Shown: positions 31,376-43,499 of the stretch, one piece after another | How the letters are laid out: every line of letters begins with the position of its first letter | Numbering within the stretch: position 1 is the first letter of the stretch | Source: Euglena gracilis | Taxonomy: Eukaryota; Euglenida; Euglenophyceae; Euglenales | Assembly (NCBI GenBank): GCA_039621445.1 | Contig: CP154955.1 | Location: forward strand, 18,084,691-18,148,690 | Direction: 5' to 3' | DNA length: 64,000 nt | The notes under the pieces: generated by a model | What the model saw: the letters and a program-made list of their open reading frames with translations, nothing else | Told to the model about the DNA's origin: nothing | Database searches by the model: none | Made by a program: the position numbers and the translations under genes

Positions 31376-31717
31376 TTGAGTCAAATTCGAAAAATGCAGC
31401 CCATTTGGACTACCCTGTGCCACACATTCTTTGCATTTTTGACCCTTCTGTTCCTGCAGCCACGCCAAAAAAAAACAGTGGAATCAACGGGCGTTATTGA
31501 GAAACTCTCCGGATTTCTTCCATCTTCTTGCTCACTTTGGAGGAATACCTTTCGGGAGATAGACCACTTTCGGCAAAGCCCAGACTGTAAACACTGCAGT
31601 CAACATTTGGCATCAGTTTGTATTGGCAGGTGTTATCAGCTTGCACTGTCCGAAACTGAGTCCATTGTTACTCAACGCAATCATACTTTGGGTTGGTTAG
31701 GCACATGGGTCGGATAA
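31376..31717 (+). CDS. AT-balanced ORF, Cys/His-containing
   Basis: 113 codons to TAA. It includes TTLCHTFFAFLTLLFLQPRQ, TGVIEKLSGFLPSSCSLWRN and DCKHCSQHLASVCIGRCYQL. The CxxCxxH and Cys spacing might be metal binding but fits no family I can name. Codon use is like the zinc-finger ORF rather than the GC-rich exons, so transposon origin is possible. Confidence 0.25.
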   Translation: MSQIRKMQPIWTTLCHTFFAFLTLLFLQPRQKKTVESTGVIEKLSGFLPSSCSLWRNTFREIDHFRQSPDCKHCSQHLASVCIGRCYQLALSETESIVTQRNHTLGWLGTWVG

Positions 31718-32071
31718 AATATTCACGTGCAATGCTCTTGTAAGACTGGCCTCACCTTTGCACGAACACCAGGAACTTCCATTTCACCAAATTTGGTACC
31801 CTCAATTGGGCTCCCAACAAAGCAAAGCCAACCCTCGTGGGAGGTGGGGGAAAAGCACCAAAACGTGCAAGGAGCGGAAAATGGGGGCATGGGGAAAACA
31901 TGGGAGGGGAGGAACAGGATAACAGGGAAGGCGGTTGCATACGCAGCGGGCAGCGGTGCCATTGGCCAGAGGGCCGGCACCTGGATGCCATTGGAGCTCG
32001 CTTTTGGTTGGGGGCAGGGTTCAATATTCGGCCCCAGGGGGAGGGGTGGGGTACCCCCCACCAATAAAGTG

Positions 32072-32105
32072 GCGGAAAAATCAGTCACCCGGGTGACTGA
32101 TTTTG
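32072..32105. other. perfect palindrome AAATCAGTCACCCGGGTGACTGATTT
   Basis: Self-complementary sequence centred on CCCGGG, containing CAGTCAC. Single or paired CCAGTCAGTCAC motifs followed by C/G-runs recur at 4,372, 9,105, 36,168, 40,357 and 61,641, so this is probably two ends of that repeat family brought together. Confidence 0.7.
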
Positions 32106-32774
32106 GCCCTGCAGGAAAAAATTTGCCCCCCCCCCCAAATTGGCCAAAAGTGCCATTTCGGGGACTTTTGAACAAAAATTATCAAACACACAAAAAAAAT
32201 CTGGCGCAAACTGCCGAAAAGCAAAATTTACCCTTTTGGGGTCCTGGGCACCCCATCGGGGTCAGGTCGGACCCCCACCCCCTCTGGTCTGGGGGGGGGG
32301 GGGGGCAGCCGATCTACACTCCAGACGCGCTCCTTGAACTGAACCCTGTTGGGGGGGGGGGGGGCAACATGATTGACATATCGGAGGGAAGCGGACGAAG
32401 GGAAGAGGGAACGGGGATCGATCACCAACCGTGGCCACCAAATGGTCTGGGCTGCTTTGGGGCTGGGCAGGGGGGGGGGGCTGGGTTGAGGGGCCCCCAA
32501 CCAGCCTGCATGGACATCTCCCCGTGACTGGGTTAAACTTGAAGGCCCTTAGCTCACCGAATGCCTGTGTTCTTGTTTGGGCACGGCGAACCCCAAATCC
32601 AGAACCAACAAGACGGATGTGCCCCTCTCCATGTGGTACCCCCCTCCCGGGCACTTGCTCAGGCCACGACTGAAGGCAACCCGGGGGGCCAACCTTACAG
32701 GGCCAAGTTCGCATTTTAAGACTTTCACCAGACCATGCGCAAAATAACCCAAAACTCTTTACCTCCCCCCCCTC

Positions 32775-32937
32775 GTCGTTGGCACGCCAATGTTCCAGGA
32801 GAGTGCCGTTGACACGGGGGGGGGGGGGGGGTCAACGGCATATGCCATGTCAATTTCACTGTGATTCAATGGGTAGTGTTCCACAAAAGTGTCGTTGACA
32901 CGGGGGGTGTGTCAACGACACGCCGTGTCAACGACAA
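32775..32937. repeat. GTTGACACGGGG repeat cluster
   Basis: Three copies of CGTTGACACGGGGG or its complement around a G-run, with GTGTGTCAACGACACGCCGTG giving a strong local palindrome. On the minus strand the middle encodes VEHYPLN, reminiscent of the NHYPMG start of the 42.8-kb ORF. Likely a decayed copy of the 58.2-58.6 kb element. Confidence 0.5.
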
Positions 32938-34684
32938 GGGGGGGGGAGGGAAATAAAAAATGGGGGCCAAATTGCAAGTTTAGGCCGGAGGCCAACTTTA
33001 GAGGGGCCAAGTTTGCATGTAAGGAGGAGGGCCAAGCGCCTGGGGGGAGGGGGGGTATGGCGCTGAGGAGTCGGCTGCAATCCCGGCCTCGGAACACTGG
33101 CCAGAAGGTCATTTGCGTTGCATGTCCTGGATATCCAGTGTCCAATCCAATGTCCTGGATGGGGTGGGGGTGTTTGTGCCCCGGAACCTTTCAATGGGCA
33201 AAGCAGGCCAGCGAAAGGGGCCACCATGACCGTTTGGCACATGAATTGTTTGCCCGTCGTAGACCGAGCGAAGCTGCCCCAGACGGCGGGAAGGGGGTCG
33301 GCCCATCACGCTGCAGGGAGCCAGCCCGGCCCTCCAGACCCAGAGGACGTGCAAAGAGGTGACTCAAATGAGCACAAAAGGTCATTGACCAATGCGGTTT
33401 GTTCAAGTGAAGGCAGGAGATCTCATGGGAGGGGAAAATGCACGGTTTATCACAAACTGTGTCTCAAACAGCAATAAAGGCAGACTGGCAGAAAAATGGG
33501 CGAAAACTGTAAACCTGCGTGATTTTGATTGCAAATGGCTGCCGCCAGTTGATGGTTTTACAGCATTTTTTCTTCGTTTTACCGGCATTTTTCAGGTGCT
33601 GCCCAATTTCAGATGGGGATTTACAAGTAAACAGCTAACTCCTGTAGGGAGATTCCCAAACTTCAGTTTTTCATCCTTTTGAGCGGTGATTTCAAAAAAA
33701 AAAAACTCGTGTCACACTTGGTATTGCATTCTATGTCTGCTCGAAAAGACTTAATTGTATGGGATCACCCTGTAAAGGAATTGCCCCGTGCTTCAGAGAA
33801 TGGAACGCCATTCAAGCAAAATGGTCAACCTGTCCCAAAGTTGGCGCAGGGGGGCAGGGTTGCAAGTTGCTGTGGGAACACAGCCCAGGGGTCAACTCAG
33901 TTTGTGTGCAAGAAAAGGAGGCAAGCTGGGGTGTGCAAAATTTCTTCCCCCCAAGGTGACCACGGAGGAGATAGGCGGTGGGTCCAGCTGGAGTCTCCCT
34001 GGGGGGTCTGGCAGGGTTTACTTAATTGCGAGCTCTTGCAAAACAGGTTGCGTCAATCCCAGTTATACAGGCGATTTTCTACCAGCCAAAAAAATCGACT
34101 GTGGAAAAAAAAAACTGGGCACGGCTGAAAGGGAAGGCGCGGTGGGGGGGGGGGGGGGTGACCCCCCACACTATGGCACCGCGAGAGAGATTCCTTCAGC
34201 GCCAAAGGCGCTGAAGGAAATTTTGGCCTACAAATCGGTGCCCCTGGAAATACAGGAGAGGGTGGTGGGGGAGGGTTGGACCACCCCCCCCCACCCGCTA
34301 CCCAGGGGATTCACGTACAGCCGTGCAACCGGGTGATCGGTTGCCTTGGACCCGGGACTCCTTGTGCGTAAGGCGGACCTCCATCAACTGCAGAATGTAG
34401 GGGGAGAGGTGAAGAGAGGGGCGACGCATGCACAGGGTCAAGAGCAGACCAATGCTGCTTGTGCTTCAGGAAGGGCCAGCCTCCTGGGGAAAGAATCACC
34501 CCAGAGCACAAAATGCTGGCCCAACCCCCTCCGGTCGAATCAACATGTGGACCTCTTTCTTTTGCCTTTGGCAAGGTGGGCCATTATCACTTCCACTGGC
34601 AGTCTGTGTAAAATGGTCCCTGGGTGATATCCAATTGTTTTTGGGGGGGAGGTGGAGGACCCTGAGCAAAGGTGTGGCCTGGAC

Positions 34685-34964
34685 CATGCTTGTGCTTACC
34701 GACCCGGGGGGAGGGGGGTGGGTGAGTGGGTGCTATAGGGTGCCTGCCAATAGCAGGCACACCACCAGGGGGGTCCAAGGGGACCCAGAAAATTTTCATT
34801 GAAAATGGCCTTTTCCGGGCGCCCGGCGCAGAAGTCGGAGGGGGTGCCTGCTATGGGATGCTATGCAGGCACCCGGCGGGGGGGTCGGACGGGTGCTATA
34901 GGGTGCATGCCCCTAGCACCCACCCCCCCCCTGTGGGGTAGGCACCCGACTAAGCACAAGCCTG
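34685..34964. mobile_element. hAT-like MITE A3
   Basis: 280 bp, starts CATGCTTGTGCTTACC, ends GACTAAGCACAAGCCTG, flanked by identical GCCTGGAC duplications (34,677-34,684 and 34,965-34,972). Third member of family A. Joined host sequence is open on the plus strand (EVEDPEQRCGLDRGTVMGER) and also on the minus strand, so whether it lies in an exon is undecided. Confidence 0.9.
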
Positions 34965-35591
34965 GCCTGGACAGAGGGACGGTGATGGGAGAAAGACACG
35001 GACTGCCTCCCTCCAGCACGGCTGCTGGCAGAGACAAGGATGGATGTTGGAAATCCAGAAGGAAGTGTGTGGGGGGTGGAGGGGTGATTTCTTAGCAACA
35101 GTGACTTCCATTTTTGTGTGCAGGCAACCCACATAGAGATTATTGTATTTCATCAGAGATGGCAAACCTTTGCAGCTGTCCAAATACCGAAAAAAAAAAA
35201 ACGAACATTAACTTAGACAAGGGAGTCTGCATCCCCCCAGTCAACCCCCAAAATGCCTCGAGCAAAATCATCCAGGGTCATACATCACCCAGAGTAATAA
35301 TTCACTGCCGGCTGACTCCGAAGTTGAGGACTCGGGGGGGGGGGGCTTTGAAGAGCCACCCTCTCTCCACAAACTCCCAAGGTGCCAACATTTCACCCCA
35401 ACAGCCAACTCAGGTTTCGGTGCAACCCTTGCCAGGAACTGCCTCCAGACAGGCCAGAGAAGACAAGGGAAGAAGACAAGTCCCTGTGGGGATTTGGCCT
35501 GAAGGAGTTCCTCGGGGAATGGAGGGCAATGTTCTGAGGCCACCACAGACAAAAAAAAATGCAAAAAGACTGTATTTTTCACATAAACCCG

Positions 35592-35810
35592 CCCCCCCCC
35601 CAAATAACCTGGCGGGGTCCTTGGTCCTGGCGGGTCGAATAACTTGGCGGGGGGAGGGGCAAAAGGATGGTTCCAGTAACTTGGCACCCCCTTTTTAGGC
35701 AAAATTCCTTTATGGCGCTGAAAAAAGGGCCCAAATAACCTGACATGGGGGGCAGGGCCAAAAGTTGGTTCCAATAACCTGGCACGCCGCCAGGTTATTT
35801 GGGGGGGGGG
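35592..35810. mobile_element. AATAACCTGGC inverted-repeat element
   Basis: The ends CCCCAAATAACCTGGCG and CGCCAGGTTATTTGGGG are perfect complements with C/G-runs outside. The interior has three more (A)ATAACCTGRC or ATAACTTGGC copies. Related in design to the AATAAGACC element at 59.9 kb and AATAATACCCC pieces at 38.0, 39.42 and 14.19 kb. Confidence 0.65.
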
Positions 35811-36778
35811 GGGGGTACTGGTACTCGTGATCAGAAGCAAGGAGGAATTGGTCGCAATTTTGCGGCCATACCAAGGAAAATTAACTTTTTTGACACATGG
35901 TCCTTGTGGGTCACTTGGCACATATTCCAATAATATCTTTTGAACTTTGTTTGAACACGTACAAACAATAATGTTGTGCAGTTTCAATAAACGTCCTTAT
36001 ATTTTGTTCAATTTGTGTTGACATCACTTTTTGCCATCATTAGTTTGGCACAAATGAGAAAACCTTGCAACCTGCATGACTGCCCAACCCTTTTTCCGGG
36101 ACCAGACCATACCATGTTTACTGACCTGGGGAGGGGGGGGGGGTATTTTGCACTGTCAAAAAACCCAGTCAGTCACGTTTTTGAAAAGTGGTCAGTCACT
36201 TCCTACTCCGGGGGGGGGGGGCAGTCTCCAGCCAACAAACAACTTGATTTTGGTCACTTTTTCGAGAGACAAAATGGTGCCTTCAGTTTCCTGGTTTTGG
36301 TGGTGTAAAAAAACCACCCCCAGCCGGGGTAGAACCCGCCTTAAGCAATGGTATAGACCGGATTGGACACGTTTAAAACAAAATGAGGATCAGATGTGAA
36401 CACTGAAGCAGTGGAAGGGGTTCGAATTCAGTAGTTGCATCCTGCTCCCTGCTGGCAGAAGGGGGCCACAGGGGAAAGGCGGAAGACTTTGCGAAGAGAA
36501 TGGTGCAAGGCAAAGGACAGCGTGACGAGAGGAGATGAGGATAGGGTGGAGGTGGGGGGGGGGGCAGAAGGGCAGGAAGTAACAATTCATGCAAACATAT
36601 GAACAGCTGCCCGACAGCTCTAAGGCGTGAGTTTGGACCTCCACATTTGCGTCCGCAGGGGTGAGTTTTTTTCAAGCAATGGAGCATCACTGCTGCAAAG
36701 AAAAGTGCTTTGTGCGAGTGCATTAAATGCCAGCATGTGCACCATGTGTGGGTAGGTGGTTGTGGGTGTGCGAGCATG

Positions 36779-36841
36779 TTCGTGCATACACACACGCACG
36801 CACAGACGGACGCACACACACACACACACACACGTACGCAT

Positions 36842-36884
<43 letters not shown>

Positions 36885-36923
36885 CCACGCACGCACGCAC
36901 GCAAGCACTGCATGCATACATGT
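36779..36923. repeat. CA/ACGC microsatellite
   Basis: About 145 bp of CACA and CACG tetranucleotide repeats in the opposite sense to the TG tract 280 bp further on. Confidence 0.95.
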
Positions 36924-36984
36924 GTGCACGGATGCTGCATATCATTGCTTTAAAGAGAGGCACCTGGGGCATGGCTGCAAATGC

Positions 36985-37170
36985 GCTTGAGCGCTCAGGG
37001 CAGGGAAAGGTTGGCTGGCGCAGCGACCCTCAAAGCCCTTGTCAGCAGACCCGGGGGCCGGCCGGGGTGGCCCCAAACAGCGGCGGCCGGGCCGGCCCCC
37101 GCCGTCGCCGACAGCTGCGCCGCGCTGCCTCCGTGGAAGGATGCCCGGGGCATAGATTCACTTAGTGACC
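36985..37170. CDS. GC-rich coding-like patch, strand unresolved
   Basis: Minus reads SMPRASFHGGSAAQLSATAG and GPAAAVWGHPGRPPGLLT; plus reads TAAAGPAPAVADSCAALPPW. Very high G+C. It sits just before the long TG tract, whose other side (37,860-37,990) is open on the minus strand as GPGTHQLARSIAPDGPPP. Confidence 0.28.
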
Positions 37171-37200
37171 CAGGGGGGGGGGGCACACCAACCACAAAAG

Positions 37201-37684
<484 letters not shown>

Positions 37685-37859
37685 CAGCGCTGGAATGACA
37701 CCAGAGTTGCTGGGGGACACAAGAGCACTGGTGTAAGGGGTCCCTGGCCGCTCACCACACAAACTGGGCCAGAAGCAAAGTTAGCGCCGCCCATGAACAG
37801 ACAAGAAGCCTTGATGCAATTAAGGGGGGGTTCCCCTGGGGGGGTGTTACACAGGTGTC

Positions 37860-37990
37860 AAGTGAATCTGTGGCCGGGGCCGAGGGGTAGGCATAGGGGG
37901 CGGAATGGCGAGGGGGCGGCGGTGGGCCGTCGGGGGCAATGGACCGGGCCAGTTGGTGTGTGCCGGGCCCTCGGGCTAGGACTTCGGGTG
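37860..37990 (-). CDS. Pro/Ala-rich coding-like patch
   Basis: Minus frame EVLARGPGTHQLARSIAPDG, PPPPPRHSAPYAYPSAPATD. The last codons (ACAGATTCACTT) resemble the reverse context GTGAATCTATGCC at 37,155, the possible next exon past the TG tract. No domain recognised. Confidence 0.3.
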
Positions 37991-38079
37991 AAAAAATAAT
38001 ACCCGGGGGGTATTATTTGCGGGGGGGGGGGGGGGTTACTCTGTCCAAATTTGGCTGGTGTAAATCCAAGGACACTAGC

Positions 38080-39480
38080 AGGGCTAGCTGGTGGTTCTTT
38101 TTTCAAGTGACCGAAGCACCAAAAAATTTTTGGACCCAAAATCTGCCAAAATGACATTTTTTGGCAACTTTTGGGATGCTTTTTTCTTCCGAACGAAATC
38201 AGCCAAAAGACATTTTACAACCTCATTTCCACATCGTCTCGCAACGCTGGAGAGTTTTCCAGTGTATTTTTTTCCCGTTGGGAGGACCCCCCTGGAAGGG
38301 TTCTAGCTGGTGGGTTATTTGTTATGATTAGTAATATGGCTGGCTTGTGGAACCCCGTAATCCTCAAGCAGGAAAAGCAAAAGCCTGGTCTGGGAGTATT
38401 TATAAGCAGGGGGGGTTTCAAAGAGGGGGGGGGCGACTTTACGATCTACTGCATCAGAAAATGTCTCCTTGACCAACCACTCTGATCAGAAACAATTATT
38501 GGCCTCTTGTCTCTTCGCTTGGTCGATGTTGTTTGACAAGTTTTAGCGGTCGTTGGAAAGGGGGGAGAGGTTCAAACATTCTCTGAAACTACTAAACTTC
38601 TACTAAAATCAATGAAAAATTACCAAGGTGTCCTCCTGAACCCACTTAACCGGGGAACTGAGCAATCCACCCATTCTGGCGATCATTGGCAGCACCCATT
38701 GGAAAACCCGAGAAAGTTCAAGAAGCCAACCCAACACTTCACTGTACCCACCGAAGTCAGGACGGCTTGAAAGCTTGAGGCCATTTTTTCTTAAAAAGCC
38801 TTCGGTCCAATGACCGCCTTTTTGTTGCAGCCAATTTTGCCATCAATGGCCCAGTTTTTGTCGCCCCTATTCCTGTGTATTATTTTTCGAAATTTTCCGA
38901 AGTCCCGTAGGACCCAAAATAGCGCCAAAGCCCCCCTTCGGGCAGGCAAATAAGAGCATGCAGTTTTTCTCGGATTTTATCGTTGGAGGATGCGGAGGAG
39001 TGGTCAGGGTCCCCATCAAACCTGCCGATATTCCAGGATCGACTATTCATTGGGGGATATGTGACCGCCCCCCCGAATGATGTTAACCCCAAAATAATAT
39101 TCCCCCAAATCTTATCCCCCTTTCTGGAACTCGACTTCTGCCGCCCAAATGATCCCCCCCCCATATCTGCACTGACCGCCACAGCAGAAAATGAAGCTGA
39201 GTTTCCTTTGAGCTGGAACCATATTTTTGTGCAAATTTTACATTATTTCAACCATGTTCGGATTCAAAATAGAAGGGGAAATATCAAGTTGCATATTATG
39301 AGAAAAAAGTTTCACCTACCATAAATTTTGATGGTGTTCAACATAGATACAACCATTTTGCAAATAAAATCTTGCACATAAAAATTTCGAAATTTTTTTC
39401 CAGATAATGTTCCACCCCAAATAATATCCCCCCTGGGGTGGACTTCCCCGGGTTTATGCACGTTCTGGTTGCAGAACCAG
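38080..39480. other. no confident gene
   Basis: AT-rich spacer with AATAATACCCC repeat ends at 38,000, 39,090 and 39,418, and scattered G-runs. Short open frames only. Confidence 0.6.
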
Positions 39481-39496
39481 GCTGTTAGAAAAAAAA

Positions 39497-40141
39497 ATGT
39501 CCCTCTTCCCTTGCCCCACGTGCCCATCAGCGTTTTCTGCAGCTGCTGCTGCTGCTAGTGCAGAAACCGAGATGGCACTAGTTTTACGACAATGTTGTTA
39601 CCACTTTATTGTTATTATTCAGTCAGTTTTTTGTGTTATGTTTTCAAGTAAGATCCTCGGTCATACAGTTGCTGAGCCGGCCTTCAAAGGAGTAAATACC
39701 TATCCCCCGGCTTCTAGAGGGGGAATACGTTTGAGATTTTATCTTTCTTGTTTTCATTTCTTTGAAGATCCTTTGATCCAGCAACTTGTTGAGATGACCA
39801 CTTTTCTGCGAGGTATTGCAGTGCGGAGCAGGTCATTTCTCACCATTTTCCATCCCATCTCCAACAGCTTTCCAAAAAGAAAGCGTGGGGAAACAGGCGT
39901 TGCTCCTCCATGCTTGCCAGGTCCATTGCGGCCCCGTCCAAGCAGGTGTGTCCAAATGGGTCGGTCCGATTGGGGGAGGGCTGGGTCAATGGCATCGCGG
40001 GAGGTCTGGCGGCCCACACACGTCACCAGTGGCGGCGCACACCAGGCTGGCAGCCGGCCGACTGGTCGGCCCGGGAGACTGGCTCTGCCTGACTTGGAAA
40101 CGCCTGAATGCGACAAAATTGCTATCCCCTCCCTGGACTAA
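39497..40141 (+). CDS. longest non-repeat open frame, composition mixed
   Basis: 214 codons on plus, including EMALVLRQCCYHFIVIIQSV and IRLRFYLSCFHFFEDPLIQQ. Only 39,890-40,110 has coding-like composition, and there another plus frame (MLARSIAAPSKQVCPNGSVR, LGEGWVNGIAGGLAAHTRHQ) and a minus frame are both better or equal. I treat the long frame as mostly chance. Confidence 0.2.
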   Translation: MSLFPCPTCPSAFSAAAAAASAETEMALVLRQCCYHFIVIIQSVFCVMFSSKILGHTVAEPAFKGVNTYPPASRGGIRLRFYLSCFHFFEDPLIQQLVEMTTFLRGIAVRSRSFLTIFHPISNSFPKRKRGETGVAPPCLPGPLRPRPSRCVQMGRSDWGRAGSMASREVWRPTHVTSGGAHQAGSRPTGRPGRLALPDLETPECDKIAIPSLD

Positions 40142-41290
40142 CACAGGGTTTGCAACAATGATTGGGTGATTCAAAGACTTCGGTGATCTTCATGGGGTTG
40201 TCCCCTTGGGGGGGTCGGCCACTCAGGATTCCACGGGGAAATTGACCACAAACGTGAATAAAATGGCCAATGAAAAATTTCCGACGCCTTCGGTGTCAGG
40301 TCAGTTCAGTGTTTTTTTTTGCAGACCCGGGGGGGGGGGGGGGCCGGGCCAAAAACCAGTCAGTCACTCTGAAACAAAAACCAGTCGCCCACCCTTCGGG
40401 GGGGGGGGGGGATTGCATGATCCGAAGGCAGGGAAAACACAAATTTTGCATCCAACACCCCCACATGTAAACAACTGCCACTGGACAACCTTTTGGTCGA
40501 ATTTGTCCCAACGTCCGACGCCCAATGGAATCAAACCTTGGCAGGATCCACAAAAGGATTTCTCCGGTTCCATCAAGTAACGAACTTTTCAAGTTCAAGC
40601 AACACCCAAAAAATAGGCACCCCCTAGGGCCAAAGCAACCTGATTGCGTATCCACCCCCCCCCAGAAAATTGCCAGAAAAATCAAAAACAGTGACAGAGA
40701 CAGGTGCCTATAAAGCGGGAACAGAAGGTAGATAACATTTTCCAGGTCAGAGGTAAAAAGTTGACATTTTCAACCCCGGTGACAAAAAAAATTCCGGGAA
40801 AGCATTTTTTTCACAAATTTGCAGCCAGAAGCCTGAAAAATGTTCGGAACTTTCTTGACCCTGGAAACTGCCTGTTTTAAACAAAAAAAAATGAAATTTT
40901 TCAAAAAATTTAGGAGACAGGTCAGGGGTACAAGGGTAGACAGGTCCCTATAAGGACAGGTCAGCAGGTACAGGGGTGGAGGACACAGTCCCGTGGAGGA
41001 CAGTTTTCGGAGGAGGGGGGGCATTGTTGTAGGAGGGGGGGTTGTGCGCCGAAGCCAGAAGATGGTCGCCTGAGAAAAATTACAACAGCATCCTGTGCCT
41101 TCAATCTCATCCATCAAGCGACAGAAGATGGTGGAGTAGAATGCTGTGCAAAAACTGAATGGGAATCCAACTCGGATCCAAGGAGGAGAGACACAGCAGC
41201 TGAAGCCAATCCCCAAGTGACAAAGATAGGCCAGCTAGGGTGGTTGCGTTTTTGAGAAGGACATGATCAGGAGTTCTTGGGGCCTTGAAA

Positions 41291-41857
41291 CAGGGCGGTC
41301 CCAAAACAAAAAAAAATCCCCACCAGGCTGTTCTTTACCAACCCCGGGGGGGGGGTCCGGAGTGCCTATGAGTGCCTGCCCAGGCAGGCACTACCCCCGG
41401 GGGGGGGGTCGGATTTCGATCTGTGCCCAGGCACATTCCTTTGAAAATAGGCCTAATTCCTTTGGCGCCAGGTCTGTGCTAGGGCACTTTTGGCCGTGTG
41501 CCCTACCCCCCCCCCTGGGGGGTCGGATTTGGAGTGCCTTGGGGTGCCTGCCCAGGCAGGCACCCCCCCCCCCCCGGGGTGGGGTCGGCACCCGACTGAA
41601 ATACAGCCTGATCCCCACCCCAGCACCAATGAAAAAATCCAGAGGGAAAATAATCGAAAAATGGCCATACTTCGGCAAAAAGGGTCAACTTTGGGGGGGA
41701 GGGGCAATCGCCCATCCCCCCCCCATCGGCCATCCACCCAAAATATCAAAAAAAAATAGATTTTTCAAATTCTTACTTTTCACCCCCGTTCAAACCCTGG
41801 ACCGGCCGGTTGGTCAACCCTTAGGCCTAAGAGCGGTCCTCTAGGGGCAGTCCTGGG
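41291..41857. mobile_element. P-family element P2 (split by D1)
   Basis: Left end CAGGGCGGTCCCAAAACAAA and interior segments after D1 (AATGAAAA, CGAAAAATGGCC, GGCCATCCACCCAAAATATC, CCCCCGTTCAAACCC, GGTTGGTCAACCCTTAGGCC) follow the order seen in P1. The right end is degraded (AGCGGTCCTC then CAGTCCTG). I see no exact duplication. Confidence 0.55.
41324..41610. mobile_element. hAT-like MITE D1, nested in a P-family copy
   Basis: 287 bp, starts CAGGCTGTTCTTTACC and ends CTGAAATACAGCCTG, flanked by identical ATCCCCAC duplications. The interior has CAGGCAGGCACC-type inverted segments. It lies inside an older P-family element (41,291 to about 41,857) whose left end CAGGGCGGTCC matches P1. A sister copy without a clear duplication is at 44,788-45,111. 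Confidence 0.85.
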
Positions 41858-41999
41858 CCTGAACAAGAAAGAAAAATCCTTTTCCTTGGGGACCCCCTTG
41901 CCTTGAAAGCAGAGGAGCCCCATTTGGCATACCTCCCCCCCCCTGTCCAACGACCGCTAATATTCGTCTCTGACCAGGGGGGGGGTCGTTAGACAAGGG

Positions 42000-42660
42000 G
42001 GGGATTTCCGGCGTGTCTCGCTGGAAATTTTTGGCACTTTGCGCCTGGCAATAGCCAATCTCATGCACCGGCTCCCAACCCAGCAAAATGACCACAAAAA
42101 CCCCAAAATTGACCCCAAAAAGCCCCAAAAAAGCAACCAAAATGACCTAAAATGGCTTCAAATGACCTAAAATTGCCTAAAAACGCCAGCAATGTCCACA
42201 AAAAATTTTGGAAAATAACCCAAAATCACCAAAATGGCGCAAAATGGCCAAAAATGCCATAAAATGTGCTCATAATGACCCAAATTGGCTCAATATTTGC
42301 CAAATCAGTGCAATTTGATCCAAAATTGATCCAAATTGATCCAAGGCGGGTGTAATACTGGAGATTTGTGGAGAAATTATCCCCAAAATGGGTTTAATTC
42401 TTCAAATATACAAAAAAAAATGCCAGCATCACCTTTGTCATCAAAATTTTCTGAAATGTCATCATCTTCAGCTTTGGCCCAAATAACCCATTCGGAGGTG
42501 GTTCTTTGAGCAGCATGCATTGCAGGGCCAGGCATAATGGCAGGAGAAGAGAGGCTGTACAGAGACAAGAATCAGTCGCACTGGAAATTGCCCCTCAGGG
42601 AAAAAGAAACTGTTAGGCAAAAAAACTCGAAAAATAATTGCAACAAATTTTTTCTGATTT
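42000..42660. other. no gene; AAATGGCC-type degenerate repeat
   Basis: Roughly 250 bp of AAAATGACC/AAATGGCC variants from 42,090, then an AT-rich spacer. Confidence 0.65.
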
Positions 42661-42664
42661 TCGG

Positions 42665-42805
42665 CTATTTTCGGCCATTTTCGGCAGTTTTCACTATAGG
42701 TGCTTGACCATCACCGTACCGGGAGGGGCCCACAACGATGCCTTCTGCAAGGTCACCGGTTGAGCGACGATAGAGAACACAACAACCCATTGGGTAGTGG
42801 TTCAT
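42665..42805 (-). CDS. small ORF: GCCVLYRRSTG domain, relative of the one at 58.4 kb
   Basis: From an ATG at 42,803-42,805 it reads MNHYPMGCCVLYRRSTGDLA and EGIVVGPSRYGDGQAP, and stays open beyond. It shares LYxRSxG and (V/I)VGPSxxG with the 58.4-kb ORF. It lies next to a repeat with GTCGTTGGACAAGGGG, which is also seen at 17.38, 41.96 and 50.2 kb. Probably carried by another inverted-repeat element. Confidence 0.45.
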   Translation of the reverse strand: MNHYPMGCCVLYRRSTGDLAEGIVVGPSRYGDGQAPIVKTAENGRK

Positions 42806-43499
42806 CACAGAAGTCGGAGAAGCTGCAAAGGACAAATCAAAAGCAAGAACATTATCAAGTCTCATTTTCCAAGATCGTATACGAAAAGATCGTCTCTGAC
42901 TGGGGGGTGGTCGTTGGGCAAGCCCGGTCGTTGGACAAGGGGAGGGGGGCAGGGATGGATGGGAAGCCTTGAGAGGGGGGGGGTCGGACCCCCCTCCCGA
43001 CATGGAGGGGGGGGGGGTGGGTCGGACCCCCCCTCCTACCTCGAAACTGAGGAAAGGCCGAAAATTTTTCAATTTCATGGACGGGCAAAGGGCCGGAAAT
43101 CGGGTCGAAATCGGTCAAAAATCCCTGATTTTTCTTTGAAAATCGATCCAAAAATGCTCATTTTTTTGAAATTTTTTGAACATTTTTTGGGGGAAAACAC
43201 CAACACATCAAAAAATGGGCAATATGTCCAAAAGTCAGCAAAAGGGGCGTTTTTGCTCATTTTCCGGTGCTGCGCGCCGGAAGAAAATTTTCTGCTATTT
43301 TTGGCACCTGTCAAGGAGGGGGGGTGGGGGGTCCGGACCCCCTCCCAACATCTAGGGGGGGGGGGGGTGGTCCGGACCAGGTTTTGATGAGCTCTTGATA
43401 AGCGTGCACCCACCCCTTCATTGATAAGCGCGCACCCACCCCTTCATTGACCCCCTATATGCACCCACTCCATGGAGTTCTTTTGACTGAAATGCAAGG

